DNA of 64,000 nucleotides. It comes from Planctomycetota bacterium. Lineage in GTDB: Bacteria > Planctomycetota > UBA1135 > GCA-002748355. Position numbers and translations under genes: made by a program. The stretch covers positions 1 to 64,000 of the forward strand of contig JACKHW010000004.1 of NCBI GenBank assembly GCA_020638795.1, in the 5' to 3' direction. Of this stretch, positions 25,832-36,700 are shown in pieces (the first letter of the stretch is position 1; each line of letters opens with the position of its first letter). The notes beneath the pieces are model-generated. The model did not search any database and was not told the DNA's origin. It saw nothing but the letters and a program-made list of their open reading frames with translations.

Positions 25832-26656
25832 ATGCACTGGAAGCCACACGCGTTCCTCGCCCCGGACACGCTCGCACGGCTCGAGGAGTCTCGCCAAGCA
25901 ACCGCGATACGCGAACTCGCAGACGAGTCGGAGCACATCGCCGGTGGCACGATGTCCTACGCGGGGCCGGGTGTCTGGGCGAACCAGGTGTGCGGCATCG
26001 GTCTCGATCGCCCCATCGACACCAAGGAACTCGATCGCATCTTCGAGTTCTTCGACGAACGCGGCGAGCCGGGCGAGATCGAGCTGGCTGCGCATGCACA
26101 CGAGTCTTGCTTGCGCGGCCTAGGGCAGCGCGGCTTCCACTTGCGAGAGATCGAGTACGTGTTCGCCGTCGATACGACGCGTGTCGCCGTCGACACGCGC
26201 ACGCTCGATCCGCTGCGAGCACGTGGGCTCGAGCTGTTGCGCGTCGATCCGTGCGATGACGCTGTCGTCGAGACGTTCGTCGAGCTCGGGACGCGCGGCT
26301 TCAAGCCCTCGGGAGAACCGGTGCAACCCGACGAGATCAAGCTGCTCCATCGAGTGGTCGCCCATCCGCGCACGGCCGCATGGCTCGTGCGATTCGAAGG
26401 CGAACCATGCGGCGTCACGGCGATGGAATGCGCGAGCGAGGTCGCGTGCTTGTTCGCGACAACCGTGACCCCCGCGTTTCGACGCCGCGGGATCCAGCGT
26501 GCACTGATGGAACTGCGTCTGCAGCACGGGCGCGACGCCGGCTGTCGCTACGTGTGCGTCCACAGCGCCGCCGGGATCGCGACCGAGCGCAACGCGCGGC
26601 GACTCGGCATGGAACTGCGCTATGCGAAAGCGATCCTGGCACGCAGGCGTTGCTAG
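25832..26656 (+). CDS. GNAT-family N-acetyltransferase
   Basis: The product has 274 residues. The C-terminal half contains the acetyl-CoA binding signature VTPAFRRRGIQRALMELRLQ (motif A, R/QxxGxG/A variant) and the following SAAGIATERNARRLGMELRYAK strand-helix. The N-terminal ~130 residues form a second, degenerate GNAT-like half, as in fused GNAT proteins. The acceptor is unknown. Spacing to the preceding transporter suggests one transcript. Confidence 0.85.
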   Translation: MHWKPHAFLAPDTLARLEESRQATAIRELADESEHIAGGTMSYAGPGVWANQVCGIGLDRPIDTKELDRIFEFFDERGEPGEIELAAHAHESCLRGLGQRGFHLREIEYVFAVDTTRVAVDTRTLDPLRARGLELLRVDPCDDAVVETFVELGTRGFKPSGEPVQPDEIKLLHRVVAHPRTAAWLVRFEGEPCGVTAMECASEVACLFATTVTPAFRRRGIQRALMELRLQHGRDAGCRYVCVHSAAGIATERNARRLGMELRYAKAILARRRC

Positions 26657-26702
26657 CGCCGCCGCGCTTGTCGGGACCTGCCGAGATGGCTACGTTCGGC
26701 AC

Positions 26703-29141
26703 ATGAACCGCTTCGCTCGTCGACCAGAGCGTCGCGACGAGACAACGAGCCGCCGCCCGTTCCCCGTCGTAGGGATCGTGCTCGCCGTGCTCGCGATGCT
26801 CGCCGCGTGTTCGACCCCGGATCGGCAACGCGAGTACCGACAACGGCGCGTCGCGACGGCGACGGCCGAAGACAGCGCACAGCCGGTCGAATTCCCTCGA
26901 ACGCGATCAACGCCGACGTCGAGCGGCGCGACCGAACGAGGCCCCGTAGATCGTGAGACTGCACCGCGGGTCGAACCCACGGTGGCTCCCGAGGATCGCC
27001 GCGACGCTCCCGAGCATCCAGAGCCGGATCACGAGTCGGCGCTCCAACGCGCTCGTGCTGCCGGAACGCTTGCCGCTTGGGACTCCTTCTTGAGGAGGCA
27101 CCCGCACTCCCCTGCTCGGCTCGAAGCCTGCAAAGAACTCGAAGCGCGACTCGACGAAGCGGAGCCTTCGGCACGCGCGCAAGCAGTCGCAGCGCGCGCA
27201 CGCCTCGAGCAAGAGCGCGCAAGGGAATCCGGATCGGGCAAACACATGATGGGTATCGACGCGTTCCGACTCGCGGACTCGGGCGAGCCTTCGCGTGTGC
27301 TGATGAAGACCCATGACGGTGAATTCGTGTCCCTCGATGGCGGAACAAGCGATCGCTCCCCTCCCGCCGAATCGGTCTCGCGCGCCTTGGACGAGCCGAC
27401 GCTTCGCTACCTGCCCGCACAAGAACATCTCGTACTCGAGTTCCAGGAAGACGACCTCCTCGGTGATGCCCGGTCGCTCGATCGGAAGCTGGTGGCACTC
27501 TGGTTCGCTGCCACGAAGCGAGCCGGACTGGACTATCTGCAGACGCAGTTGACGATCGCACTGCCGGAGCAACTTGAATTCGACGGCGTCGAGCCGAGCA
27601 AGGGAAATCCTGCTCACATGCAGCGACGGTTGATCCACGCGACACTGTCGCCGCATCAACTGTCGACGCGACTCGACCGAGTTCCCGATGAGCATCTCGA
27701 TTGGGCGTGCGCGGTAATCCGTGAGGCAGCGATCACGCCGAGTACTCCGCGAGAGACGACGATGTTCGCGATCGCCACGAGGAGCGTGCCCGTTGTCGAC
27801 GAAGTCGATGCAGCGGCACGCGACGTGGCTCTCGGACTCGCCTCCGGGCAGCGGGACGAGATCGGATCGCGAGCTTGCCGATGGCTGGCGCTACTCGATC
27901 CGAGCGGGACGATCTTCGAGCGCGCGGCTGGCGAAGCGCGTGAGCACGTCGTCAACCGACTCGCGAACGCAATCGAGGCCCAAGGCGCCATCGCCGTCGC
28001 GTTCGCCGACGACCCGCTCGCGAACGAAGCACGAACGATCGCACGCCGTCGACTTCTGGAGCGTTTTTCGAATGACGACGACGACGAGGATGCCATCGAC
28101 GCGGGAACGCAGCTCGAGGCCTCGGGACCCGAGTCGTTCACAACCGTGCGACGCGTGCGCCTCGCAGCGTTGCGGGATGCATGGGACTCGATTCGCGAAC
28201 TCGGGAGCGAGGCGATCGTGCCGCTGTTGCACCTCTTGTCGTCGAGAAAGCGTGTCGGTACACAAGGGGTCGCCGACGTCTTGGCCAGCATCGGCCAATC
28301 GTGTCCACCGGTTCCTGCGGCTTCCGAACTCCTGCTCGAGGACGCGCGAGTTCGTGCACGAATCTTCGCTGCCAGGCCGAGCTTGTATCACCTGTTCACC
28401 GGCGAGGCGCGCGCGTACCTGGATGCATGCATCGATCCGGACAAGCTCGTTGCCTTTGCACAACACACACCGAGCGCTGCGTGGGCGCGCCTGGCGAAGG
28501 CACGGGCTGCCGATGTCATGAGTCGTGACTTGCTCGAGTTGGTCGAAGAACACAAACTCGCAATCGCGGCGCATGGAGCCGGGCTCTTCGCGGTGGAAAC
28601 GACGCTCGAGAACCTCTCGGATCACGAGCTGCGCATCCGAATCGTCCCGGGGCTGCGCTTCGATGCGCACGACACGTCGGCACAGAACATGGTCGTCACG
28701 AAGCAGAGCGAACTCGCACTCCGCCCCACCGAAACGACGACGATCCGACTTCGTGCCGCGTGCGCCAACCACCGCCGCGCGATCCCCGGGGGCAAGGACG
28801 ACTTCGCGATCGCGCGCGTTCCGGCAGACTCCGATCTCGACCGCGCGCTCCGGCTACTCGACCGCCGCGATTCCTCCGCGGCCGTAACGCAAGCTGCCGT
28901 GTGGATCCTGACCGACGACGTCCGGCATGCCGACTTGGAGCAAGTCCAACGCGTGCCGTTGGGCCGCACACGAGGCACACGTCTGATCACCAACAACGAT
29001 ATTCTCGACGCATTCGTCATCTTGGAGGAAGTCGGTATCGATCTGCGAACGAAGCGCATCTGGGAAGACAGGAAAAGCATCCGTGAGTCCGGCGATGGGT
29101 GGAGCCACCCTTGGTACACGCGCAGGGTCAAAGGAACGTGA
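26703..29141 (+). CDS. large lipoprotein of unknown function
   Basis: The product has 812 residues from the ATG at 26703. The earlier frame overlaps the GNAT gene and lacks a signal. The signal peptide VVGIVLAVLAMLAACS has a lipobox at LAAC (about residues 33-36). An Arg/Glu/Pro-rich linker follows. Then comes a short helical repeat-like segment (about 120-170), and the rest is a long mixed region with an LRELG/HEAT-like helical stretch near 470-560. No catalytic motif or known domain was identified. Outer-membrane attachment is the likely location. Confidence 0.75.
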   Translation: MNRFARRPERRDETTSRRPFPVVGIVLAVLAMLAACSTPDRQREYRQRRVATATAEDSAQPVEFPRTRSTPTSSGATERGPVDRETAPRVEPTVAPEDRRDAPEHPEPDHESALQRARAAGTLAAWDSFLRRHPHSPARLEACKELEARLDEAEPSARAQAVAARARLEQERARESGSGKHMMGIDAFRLADSGEPSRVLMKTHDGEFVSLDGGTSDRSPPAESVSRALDEPTLRYLPAQEHLVLEFQEDDLLGDARSLDRKLVALWFAATKRAGLDYLQTQLTIALPEQLEFDGVEPSKGNPAHMQRRLIHATLSPHQLSTRLDRVPDEHLDWACAVIREAAITPSTPRETTMFAIATRSVPVVDEVDAAARDVALGLASGQRDEIGSRACRWLALLDPSGTIFERAAGEAREHVVNRLANAIEAQGAIAVAFADDPLANEARTIARRRLLERFSNDDDDEDAIDAGTQLEASGPESFTTVRRVRLAALRDAWDSIRELGSEAIVPLLHLLSSRKRVGTQGVADVLASIGQSCPPVPAASELLLEDARVRARIFAARPSLYHLFTGEARAYLDACIDPDKLVAFAQHTPSAAWARLAKARAADVMSRDLLELVEEHKLAIAAHGAGLFAVETTLENLSDHELRIRIVPGLRFDAHDTSAQNMVVTKQSELALRPTETTTIRLRAACANHRRAIPGGKDDFAIARVPADSDLDRALRLLDRRDSSAAVTQAAVWILTDDVRHADLEQVQRVPLGRTRGTRLITNNDILDAFVILEEVGIDLRTKRIWEDRKSIRESGDGWSHPWYTRRVKGT

Positions 29142-29265
29142 CGCATCACGAATCCTTGCACTTCGTGGGGTGATCCCCGACGCCTCGCCATCTACGATCC
29201 AGCAATGCTGATCGACATCGCCTCCTCCGACCTTCTCGAGGCACGTATCGGCGTGAGATGACGAT

Positions 29266-30222
29266 TTGGAAGCCAACGACCGCAATAACGCCCTCGTCCA
29301 CGCCAACGTCGAACGCTTCGAGGCTGCACTCGCGGCGGGGCGATCGAGGATCGACGGACCCGAACCACTCGATTCGCTGATCATCGTCCTCGACGGCAGT
29401 GGTCAAGACGAGACGACCCTCGCGATCGTTCGGGAGCTGTGCCTCGAACGTACGTGTATGCTCGTGCTGACCTGCGGAATCCAAGTCGGCGATCCGGAGG
29501 CCGAGGACGAACTCGTGCTCGGTGCGCAACGCGCGCTCGAAGCCGATGGCCTGCACGCCGAGGTGGTGCTCTCGGGCAGTGCCGAGAACCACGAGCGCAT
29601 TCGTAGCATCCGGCAGGAGCACCGGGGCGCCTGGCTCGTGATGCCGAGCCCGTTCGGACACGACTATGCCGACCTGAGGGCGAAGTCCCTCGGCACTGCC
29701 GTCGAGGTCACATTGACCGAAAGTGAGATGCCGACGATCCTCGTGCGCGGCCCACTCGGCGACGTCGCGAGCGAACCGCTATCACGACCTCATCTGATCG
29801 TGCGAGAGACGAGTCCCGCGACGGCGCGCGCCGCACGCGTCGCGCTCGCGATGCTCACGCACCGAGGAACCATCGCCGGCACTCTCACTGTGACGTTCGT
29901 CTACGGTGGCCGGCCCGACCCCGACGTGGACGACGTGGTCGCGCGTGGCTTCGGCGTCGACCCGCAGGTCCTGATGCCACTTCTCAGTCACGGGCTTTCG
30001 GGCATCCTGCATCGCCTCGATGTCCTGAGCCAGATGCACCTCGGATTGAAGCTCGAGCTGCGCCTAGTGCAGCCGGGCGGTGAAGCAATCGACGAAGACA
30101 TCGAACATGGACGACTCCACATCCTGCCTCGCCAGGGCGACCGCACGCACGTCGACGACTCGGTGCAGGACTTCGTCCTCGGGTGTTCGGACCCCGTCGT
30201 CGTCGTACCAGCGGTGTCATGA
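29266..30222 (+). CDS. universal-stress-protein-like protein with two UspA-type domains
   Basis: The product is about 318 residues. An in-frame stop lies at 29254, and the only start in the region is TTG at 29266, which makes this an unusual start. The first half is a Rossmann-like alpha/beta domain with LDSLIIVLDGSGQDETTL, later GAWLVMPSPFG and PTILVRGPLG. The second half repeats the plan, closing with SVQDFVLGCSDPVVVVPAVS, which resembles the G-x-S/T end of Usp domains. ATP-binding residues are poorly kept. The role is probably stress-related but not established. Confidence 0.7.
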   Translation: MEANDRNNALVHANVERFEAALAAGRSRIDGPEPLDSLIIVLDGSGQDETTLAIVRELCLERTCMLVLTCGIQVGDPEAEDELVLGAQRALEADGLHAEVVLSGSAENHERIRSIRQEHRGAWLVMPSPFGHDYADLRAKSLGTAVEVTLTESEMPTILVRGPLGDVASEPLSRPHLIVRETSPATARAARVALAMLTHRGTIAGTLTVTFVYGGRPDPDVDDVVARGFGVDPQVLMPLLSHGLSGILHRLDVLSQMHLGLKLELRLVQPGGEAIDEDIEHGRLHILPRQGDRTHVDDSVQDFVLGCSDPVVVVPAVS

Positions 30223-30307
30223 CGGGTTGGCGAGCGAAGCTTCTCCCCTCACGTCCGCGCGGTAGAGTTCTCCATGAGGAGGACGCCCTGAGGATGGAGC
30301 ACGACGC

Positions 30308-31879
30308 ATGAGCTTCGCGGCCGAGGATCCGGCAGCGCGACTCACCGAGGAGGAAATCGCACGTGGCATCGCGGTCGCTAAGCGCCTCCGTGTCGCGGTC
30401 TTCGTCGTTGCCTACGACGCCGAATCGCACATCGAGTCGACGCTGCGTCGCATTCCGAGTGAGCTCATGCGCGAGCTCGCGTGCGTTTACGTCATCGATG
30501 ATCAGAGCCACGACGCGACTTTCCAGAAGGCGCAGGACGTCGCGCGCGAGTTTCCGCAAATGCGCGTTTTCCGCACGCCTCAGAATCAGGGCTACGGCGG
30601 CAACCAAAAACTCGGTTACGAATATGCCATCCGTGAGGGGTTCGACGTCGTCGTGCTCTTGCATGGCGATGGCCAGTACGCACCCGAGGCGATGCCGCGC
30701 CTACTCGCCGCGTTCGAAGACGACGCAACGAGCGCGGTGTTCGGCTCGCGCATGATGGTTCCCGGCGCGGCCAAGCGTGGCGGCATGCCGTTCTACAAGC
30801 GCGTCGGCAATCGCGTGCTGACGTGGCTCGAGAACAAGTTGCTCGGCTCCGAGCTGACGGAGTTCCACAGCGGCTATCGTGCGTATCGCGTACAGTCCCT
30901 CGCAGAACTGCCGTTCCGTTACAACACGAACGACTTCCATTTCGACACCGAGATCATCGTCCAGCTGCTCGGCAAGAACATGAAGATCGTCGAGGTGCCG
31001 ATCCCGACGTACTACGGCGACGAGATCTGCCACGTCAACGGCATTGCCTATGCTGCCCACTGCATCGGCACGATCGCACGCTACAAGGCCAACCGCGTCT
31101 ACCTCGTCCATCACCCCAAGTTCGATCTCGAGGGCGATGGCCACTATGTCTTCAAGGAAGCACCGAACAGCCTGCACCAGGCCGTTCTCGATCGCGGGGT
31201 CCCGAAGGATGCGCGCGTCGTCGAACTCGGTTCGGGCCACGGTGAGGTCGGGCGCTCGCTCCACGACAAGGGAGCCAAAGTCGTCGCCGTCGACCTGATC
31301 AAGCCCGACGTGACGTTTCCCTTTCCTTATCTCGCGCGCGATCTCGACGAGCCGTTCGCCGACACCATCAACGAGAATCACGGCGCGCGCGCCCAACTCG
31401 TCGTCGCACTCGACGTCATCGAGCACCTCAAGGCTCCCGAAGCGAGCCTGCGCGAAATTCGTGGCTTGCTCGAGCCCGGTGGCCGCTTGCTCGCGAGCAC
31501 CGGCAACGTCGCGTATCTCCCGCTGCGCTTCCTGCTCTTCTGCGGGATGTTCAACTACGGAAAGAAGGGCATCCTCGACCTCACCCACAAGCGGCTCTTC
31601 ACGACTCGCAGTTTCAAGCGCACACTCGAGGGAGAGGGTTTCGTGATCGACAAGCTCGTCGGTTTCGGACCGCCGATTCGCGACATGATCGGCAAGGGCT
31701 GGTTCTTCGGAACGCTCGATTCCGTCTGCGGCTTCTTCGCGCGACTGTGGCCATCCGTGTTCGCGTACCAGTTCCTCGTCGAGGCGCGTGCGCGCGACGG
31801 ACTCGAGGACATCCTGGCGCGCACGGTCGCGAGTGGGCAAGCGCGTGTCGCGAGCGAGCCGGAGCCGCATCGCGCGTAG
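30308..31879 (+). CDS. bifunctional glycosyltransferase family 2 / SAM-dependent methyltransferase
   Basis: The product has 523 residues. Residues ~25-245 are a GT2 domain with VAVFVVAYDAE, the nucleotide-binding VIDDQSHDATF and the metal-binding LLHGDGQYAPEAM, plus HSGYRAYRV, as in DPM1-like polyprenyl glycosyltransferases. Residues ~295-450 are a class I methyltransferase with motif I VVELGSGHGEVG, VVAVDL and the post-motif LDVIEHLKAPEAS, then LLEPGGRLLAST. The two activities in one chain suggest a step in glycan or glycolipid assembly in which a sugar is added and a partner methylated. No other glycan genes flank it. Confidence 0.9.
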   Translation: MSFAAEDPAARLTEEEIARGIAVAKRLRVAVFVVAYDAESHIESTLRRIPSELMRELACVYVIDDQSHDATFQKAQDVAREFPQMRVFRTPQNQGYGGNQKLGYEYAIREGFDVVVLLHGDGQYAPEAMPRLLAAFEDDATSAVFGSRMMVPGAAKRGGMPFYKRVGNRVLTWLENKLLGSELTEFHSGYRAYRVQSLAELPFRYNTNDFHFDTEIIVQLLGKNMKIVEVPIPTYYGDEICHVNGIAYAAHCIGTIARYKANRVYLVHHPKFDLEGDGHYVFKEAPNSLHQAVLDRGVPKDARVVELGSGHGEVGRSLHDKGAKVVAVDLIKPDVTFPFPYLARDLDEPFADTINENHGARAQLVVALDVIEHLKAPEASLREIRGLLEPGGRLLASTGNVAYLPLRFLLFCGMFNYGKKGILDLTHKRLFTTRSFKRTLEGEGFVIDKLVGFGPPIRDMIGKGWFFGTLDSVCGFFARLWPSVFAYQFLVEARARDGLEDILARTVASGQARVASEPEPHRA

Positions 31880-32108
31880 CGCGATGCAATCGGGAACCCT
31901 GCCCGACAAGCCAGCTCACGCGCTGCGATCTCAAGTGCGCGGCAAGCACCGCGAACGAACGACGGGCAAGGAAGTCGCCCACGCGGCACGCGCTGCTATA
32001 GTCGCGCTCTCTGATCGTGCGTTCTCGGCGAACCCGCTGCCCGCACACCTCGGGCCTTTCGCGATCGGACGCGTTTTCTTCCCACACGAACCAAGGCAGG
32101 CGACTCCG

Positions 32109-33161
32109 ATGTTTTCGTCCGTTTCCTCTATTGTCCTGACGACCCTCTGCCTCGGGTCGAGTCTTCTCGCGCAACAACTCGTCTCGCCTCCGCACGCGGT
32201 CGGCGTCGAGGGGAACGGCACATCCTCCGTGACCTTCACGAATGCGACGACACGCACGATGCAATCCGATGGCAACCTGGTGAACTCGGGGCTGTCCCTG
32301 CTTCGGAGCATCTCGTTTCGTCGCAACCAGGGTGCGCAGGCTTCGGCAACCAGCCGTACCATCGATGTCCAGATCGACATGGGTTACAGAGTCGCGACGT
32401 TCACCAACACGTTTGCGAGCAACTACGAAACGGGCACGCAAACCACGGTGTTCACCAACAAGAACGTCACGCTACCGGACTGGACCGCAGCCCCGCCAAC
32501 GCCGGCGGACTTCGACTTGACGTTCAAATTCGACAAGCCATTCATCAACGATGGCAAACGCATCCCGGTATGGGACCTGACGTGTCAGAACAGCTCGTCA
32601 CCCGGTAGCGCCTACAACATGGACTGGTTCTCGGCCGTGCCGACGGCCACCAAAGGCGAACGCCCCGAATCACTCGGAACCGGTTGCAAGACGGCGAATG
32701 GCACCTTCACGTACACGTTCGAAACCGAAGCGGACGCGACCACGCTCTCGGTGCTCTACGCATTCATTGGCGCGGCGTCCAATGCGCCGTGCGTCGCCTT
32801 GATTGGCGGCACCGATCCGAATCTCAATATCGGTCTGTGCACGAACCTGCGTTCGGACCTCACATTCGTGCTGCCACTCGGCGCGAGTGATGCGACGGGG
32901 ACATTCGGTCTCAAGGCCCCGATTCCTTGGGGAGCCGCGCTCGCAGGTCTCAAACTGATCTCGCAAGGGATTTGCCTCGACGCGACACAACCCGGCTTAC
33001 CCTTCGCGCTGTCCAACGGCGTCGAAACGACGACCCCCTACGTGATCGGTGGCGGCGGAGCCACGACGCTGTTCAAGGTCGACCGCTTGTGGACCAGTTC
33101 CGGAACGGGGCCAACGGGTTCGGTCGGCACGACCGCCGCGCCGATCCAGTGGTCCATCTGA
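32109..33161 (+). CDS. secreted protein of unknown function, paralogue of the 1.5-2.5 kb protein
   Basis: The product has 350 residues from the ATG at 32109; the longer upstream frame covers intergenic DNA. The signal peptide ends SSLLAQQ near residue 22. The mature protein is Thr/Asn-rich and beta-predicted. It shares with the product of 1472-2506 the ordered motifs ATFTNTFASN, VFTNKNVTLP and GGTDPNLNIGLCTN at similar positions. Four cysteines sit in the second half. A TATAGT hexamer at 31997-32002 may be its -10 element. The function is unknown. Confidence 0.78.
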   Translation: MFSSVSSIVLTTLCLGSSLLAQQLVSPPHAVGVEGNGTSSVTFTNATTRTMQSDGNLVNSGLSLLRSISFRRNQGAQASATSRTIDVQIDMGYRVATFTNTFASNYETGTQTTVFTNKNVTLPDWTAAPPTPADFDLTFKFDKPFINDGKRIPVWDLTCQNSSSPGSAYNMDWFSAVPTATKGERPESLGTGCKTANGTFTYTFETEADATTLSVLYAFIGAASNAPCVALIGGTDPNLNIGLCTNLRSDLTFVLPLGASDATGTFGLKAPIPWGAALAGLKLISQGICLDATQPGLPFALSNGVETTTPYVIGGGGATTLFKVDRLWTSSGTGPTGSVGTTAAPIQWSI

Positions 33162-33197
33162 CAGAGCGATCACGATGCGTCGAATTGCAAACCACGC

Positions 33198-33689
33198 ATG
33201 GTAGAAGCACGCATTCGCGCCGAGACCGCGGCCTTCCTCGATTCGGAGAGTTCTCGCGATCTCGAAGTGGATCGCGCTGCGCAGCAGAAGATCGTGCAGC
33301 GATTTCTCACGTGCTGCTACGACGACCTCGCGAAGGAACCGCGCCTCCTCGAAGGTGACGATGTCGCGCTCGCGCTTCGCGAACGATTACCACGCTACTT
33401 CGGCAAGGGCGATCCGCTAGCGCACCCGTGTGAGGACGTGCTCAACGCGTTCGTGCGCTACCTGCGAGATACCGTGATCGTCCCCCACGCCTACGAGATC
33501 GGCATCGCGCTCGATGCGCACATCGCGGAGTTTCGCGACCTCGTCGCCAGCGGAACTGCCCATTCGGGCGGTATCGCAAAGACTCGTGTGCTAGGAGTCG
33601 AACGGCGCGGCACGAAGGTCGGCCGCAACGATCCGTGCCCTTGCGGGAGTGGCAAGAAGTTCAAGAAGTGCTGCGGGACCATCGGCTGA
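33198..33689 (+). CDS. SEC-C motif protein
   Basis: The product has 163 residues. The last 20 residues are a SEC-C zinc motif, GRNDPCPCGSGKKFKKCCG (CxC...CC), as at the end of SecA and many small cytoplasmic proteins. The first ~110 residues are helical, with no known domain. SEC-C tails bind zinc and can contact SecB or ribosomes. The target here is unknown. It converges with the sigma-fusion gene. Confidence 0.85.
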   Translation: MVEARIRAETAAFLDSESSRDLEVDRAAQQKIVQRFLTCCYDDLAKEPRLLEGDDVALALRERLPRYFGKGDPLAHPCEDVLNAFVRYLRDTVIVPHAYEIGIALDAHIAEFRDLVASGTAHSGGIAKTRVLGVERRGTKVGRNDPCPCGSGKKFKKCCGTIG

Positions 33690-33742
33690 CGCTGTTCGAA
33701 CGCCAGTGACGCCGGCAAACGGCGATCTCTCGCGTCTCCCGG

Positions 33743-36700
33743 TCAGCCACGCGGTACGACGATGGTCTGCGTCGCACCCGGCGCACCCGCCCGAACCGTG
33801 GTCGCGAGCTCGAAGGTCTCACCCGCATCACTGCGCGCGGTGATCCGCACCGGACCGCGCGGCAACGCGGCTTCGAGCACGTAGGTCTTCTGCTTCGAGA
33901 GTTCGGCTTCGAAGCGATCTTCACTGCCGGCAACGTCAGCGCCTTGCACCGTGACGGTCAGCTTCGTGCCGCGTGCTTCGCCTTCGAACGACAGCTTGCA
34001 GCGCCGCCCCACGCGTGCGACCAACGTCACCGTTCGCGTCTGCCCCATCGCGAGATCGACGGGTTCTGGATGGATCAGGAGTTCGTCGCCGACCGGGGCG
34101 ACGAGCGTGTAGTGACCGGCAGGAACGTGACGCACGACAACCTCGTCGCCTTCGAGCGAGTATTGGACGCGACCCGACGTGAGCCACATGCCAGTGCCTG
34201 ACTGGATCCACGGGACCGGCGGGCGTGTCGTCCATGCCGAACCGTCCGGACGTCGATACGTCACGCGCAGAGTCGCTGCGCGCTTCAACTTGAAGTCGAG
34301 TTCTTGTTCACGTTTCGTGCGGAAATCGATCTCGCGACCAGAGCGCTGGTGCTCTGGCGAGGACACGCTCGTGCGCAGTCGTGCTCGCGGTAGCGCATCG
34401 ATCCGGTACGAACCTCGCTCGTCCGTCGTCGCACTGGCGATCTCGAGACCGCTCACCGAAAACACGCCGACAGCGCATCCCACGACAGGCTGCCCGCGAT
34501 CATCCAGAACATGGCCGTGCAGTTCGCCGAAGACGGGCTCTTCGACGACGATACGGATCGGCGTCGGCGCAGGACTCGCGACGACCTCGGCTAGAGCTTC
34601 TCCGTCTGTCGTCGAGCTATCCGTCGGCAAGAGGACACGCACCGAGTACTCGCGATCGGACACGCCGTAGATCGCGAAGTCGCCGTCGTCGAACGTCGTC
34701 ACGATGAGTGGCTTCGTCTCGTCCGACCCGGTTTCGAGTCGGCGCGGGCTCACTGCCAGGCGGAAGTTCGCGAGGCCCCTCCCATTCGCATCGACGACCG
34801 TTCCATGGATCGCGAGTGCGCGTGGCATGACCAGATCGACTCGCGTTTCGAGTGCGGTCGGCGCCGGATGCGCCATTTCCTCCGAGGTGAATGCAGAGGG
34901 ACCGTGCGTTGCTTGCAGGAAGAACGGCTCGAGCGTGACGCCCTCGAACCGATACGAGCCGTCGTCGCGACTGATCGCCGGCATCCAGCCCCGTCCTTGT
35001 CGCAGTCCGACGTGCATCCGCGGCACGGGACGCCCGCTCGCGTCGCGGATGCGACCGTAGATGGTCGCGCGCCGCGCGAGCACGAAACGCTTCGTGAGCG
35101 TCGCACCCGCGTCGATGTCGATCACTTCGGTCACCATGGTCCACGGCAAGCAGACGACGGAGCACTTCGCGCGTCCTGGCGGAAGCGGACCGGCTTCGAA
35201 GCGCCCTGCTGCATCCGTCGTCGCGATGCTCGGCAAGTACGGACCGACCAACGCGCCATCATCGTTGCGGCCAAGTGTTTCCGCTTCGTGTTGCACGACG
35301 ACCGTCGCCTTCGGAATGGCCACGCCGAGATCGTCGACGACCATCCCGGAGATCGTGGCGTGGCCCGTACCGAGGACCAGACGGATCGCTCCTCCACCGA
35401 GCTGCTGCAAGGGGTAGGACAACGACGGCGCATGTCCGCTTCGACTCGCGGCGACGTACTCGTCACGGTGTGTGTACGAAAAATCGAAGCTGCCATCAGC
35501 GCGCGATGTCGAAACCTGACGCACGAGATTTCGCAAGGTGCCGTACCCCTGGCGATTGCCGACGAGGATCGCGGCTCCCTCGACCTTGTTGCCACGTTCG
35601 TCGACGACGACGCCCCGGATGGATCCAGCGAGTTTGATCGAAACGCGTTCGACGTGCTGCGCACCCGATTCGAGGACGATCCGCGTCGTGCGCACGGACT
35701 CGCGCCCGAGCTGCACTTCGAGGCGGTAGGTCGCCGGCGCTAGATCCTTCGCCACGGCACGTCCACGCGCGTCGGTCTGCTGGTCGAACACCTGTTGCTC
35801 GAGTTCCTGCTCGCCGATCGCTTCTTTCCAGAGCACGACGTCCGCCGCCGGAATCGGAACAGGATCATTCGCCTCTGCCCGATCGCTCCCGACGAGCACG
35901 ACCTCGATGCGACCCGGAATGCTCGGAGTTGCTGCCGTCGCCCGCTCTTCTCGCTGGTCTTCCTGTGGATCGATCGGTTTCGGGGCGACGATAGGTCCGG
36001 CACCGTCGGTCTCGAGCGATGCAGCCTGTTCTTGAATCACGGGCTCGCTCGTTCCGAACAAATCGAGCGCGAACGACCCGGCGAAGAAGAGCAGGGCCAA
36101 GCCCAAGCACACGAGGACGACTTTTTGGATCATCAGGGCTCCTCCGGTACCGATCGCGGTCCAGGATCCGAGGGGGACGCTCGCCGCATGCCGCGCCCCG
36201 GCGTCGAGGACGCGACTGCGGACAATGTCGAGTCCGCGGTGAGGGACGGGCACGGCCAGAAGCGGCGCCCACGATTTGGGTAAGCGCTCGCGTAACGACT
36301 GCAAGCCTCGATGCAGACGCATCCGAACGGCGCCCGGGGGGATGGCGAGCACTTCGCTGATTTCGGCGGGGCGAAGGCCATGTTGCAGCTTGAGGAGGAC
36401 GACCTGACGTTGCTCGTGTGGAAGCGCGTCGACGTTGAGGCGCACGAGACGAACGAGTTCGCGATGCTCGATCGCGCGTGCCGTCGTGTCGATCGCGCCG
36501 GGCAAGGCATCCCTGTCGAGCCCACCGTCTTCGCGCCCGTCTCCCGTGCGCCCTTGCCGCGTGTGTCGATCGTGCGCCGACCGGTCCTCGAGGTTGCCGA
36601 CGACACTCGCTTGCCGCCGAAGGCGTCGCACCGCATTGCGCGCTTCGCCCGTCAGGATGCCGGTCAGCCACGGTTCGAGTTCCCGGCTGGCGTCGAAGTC

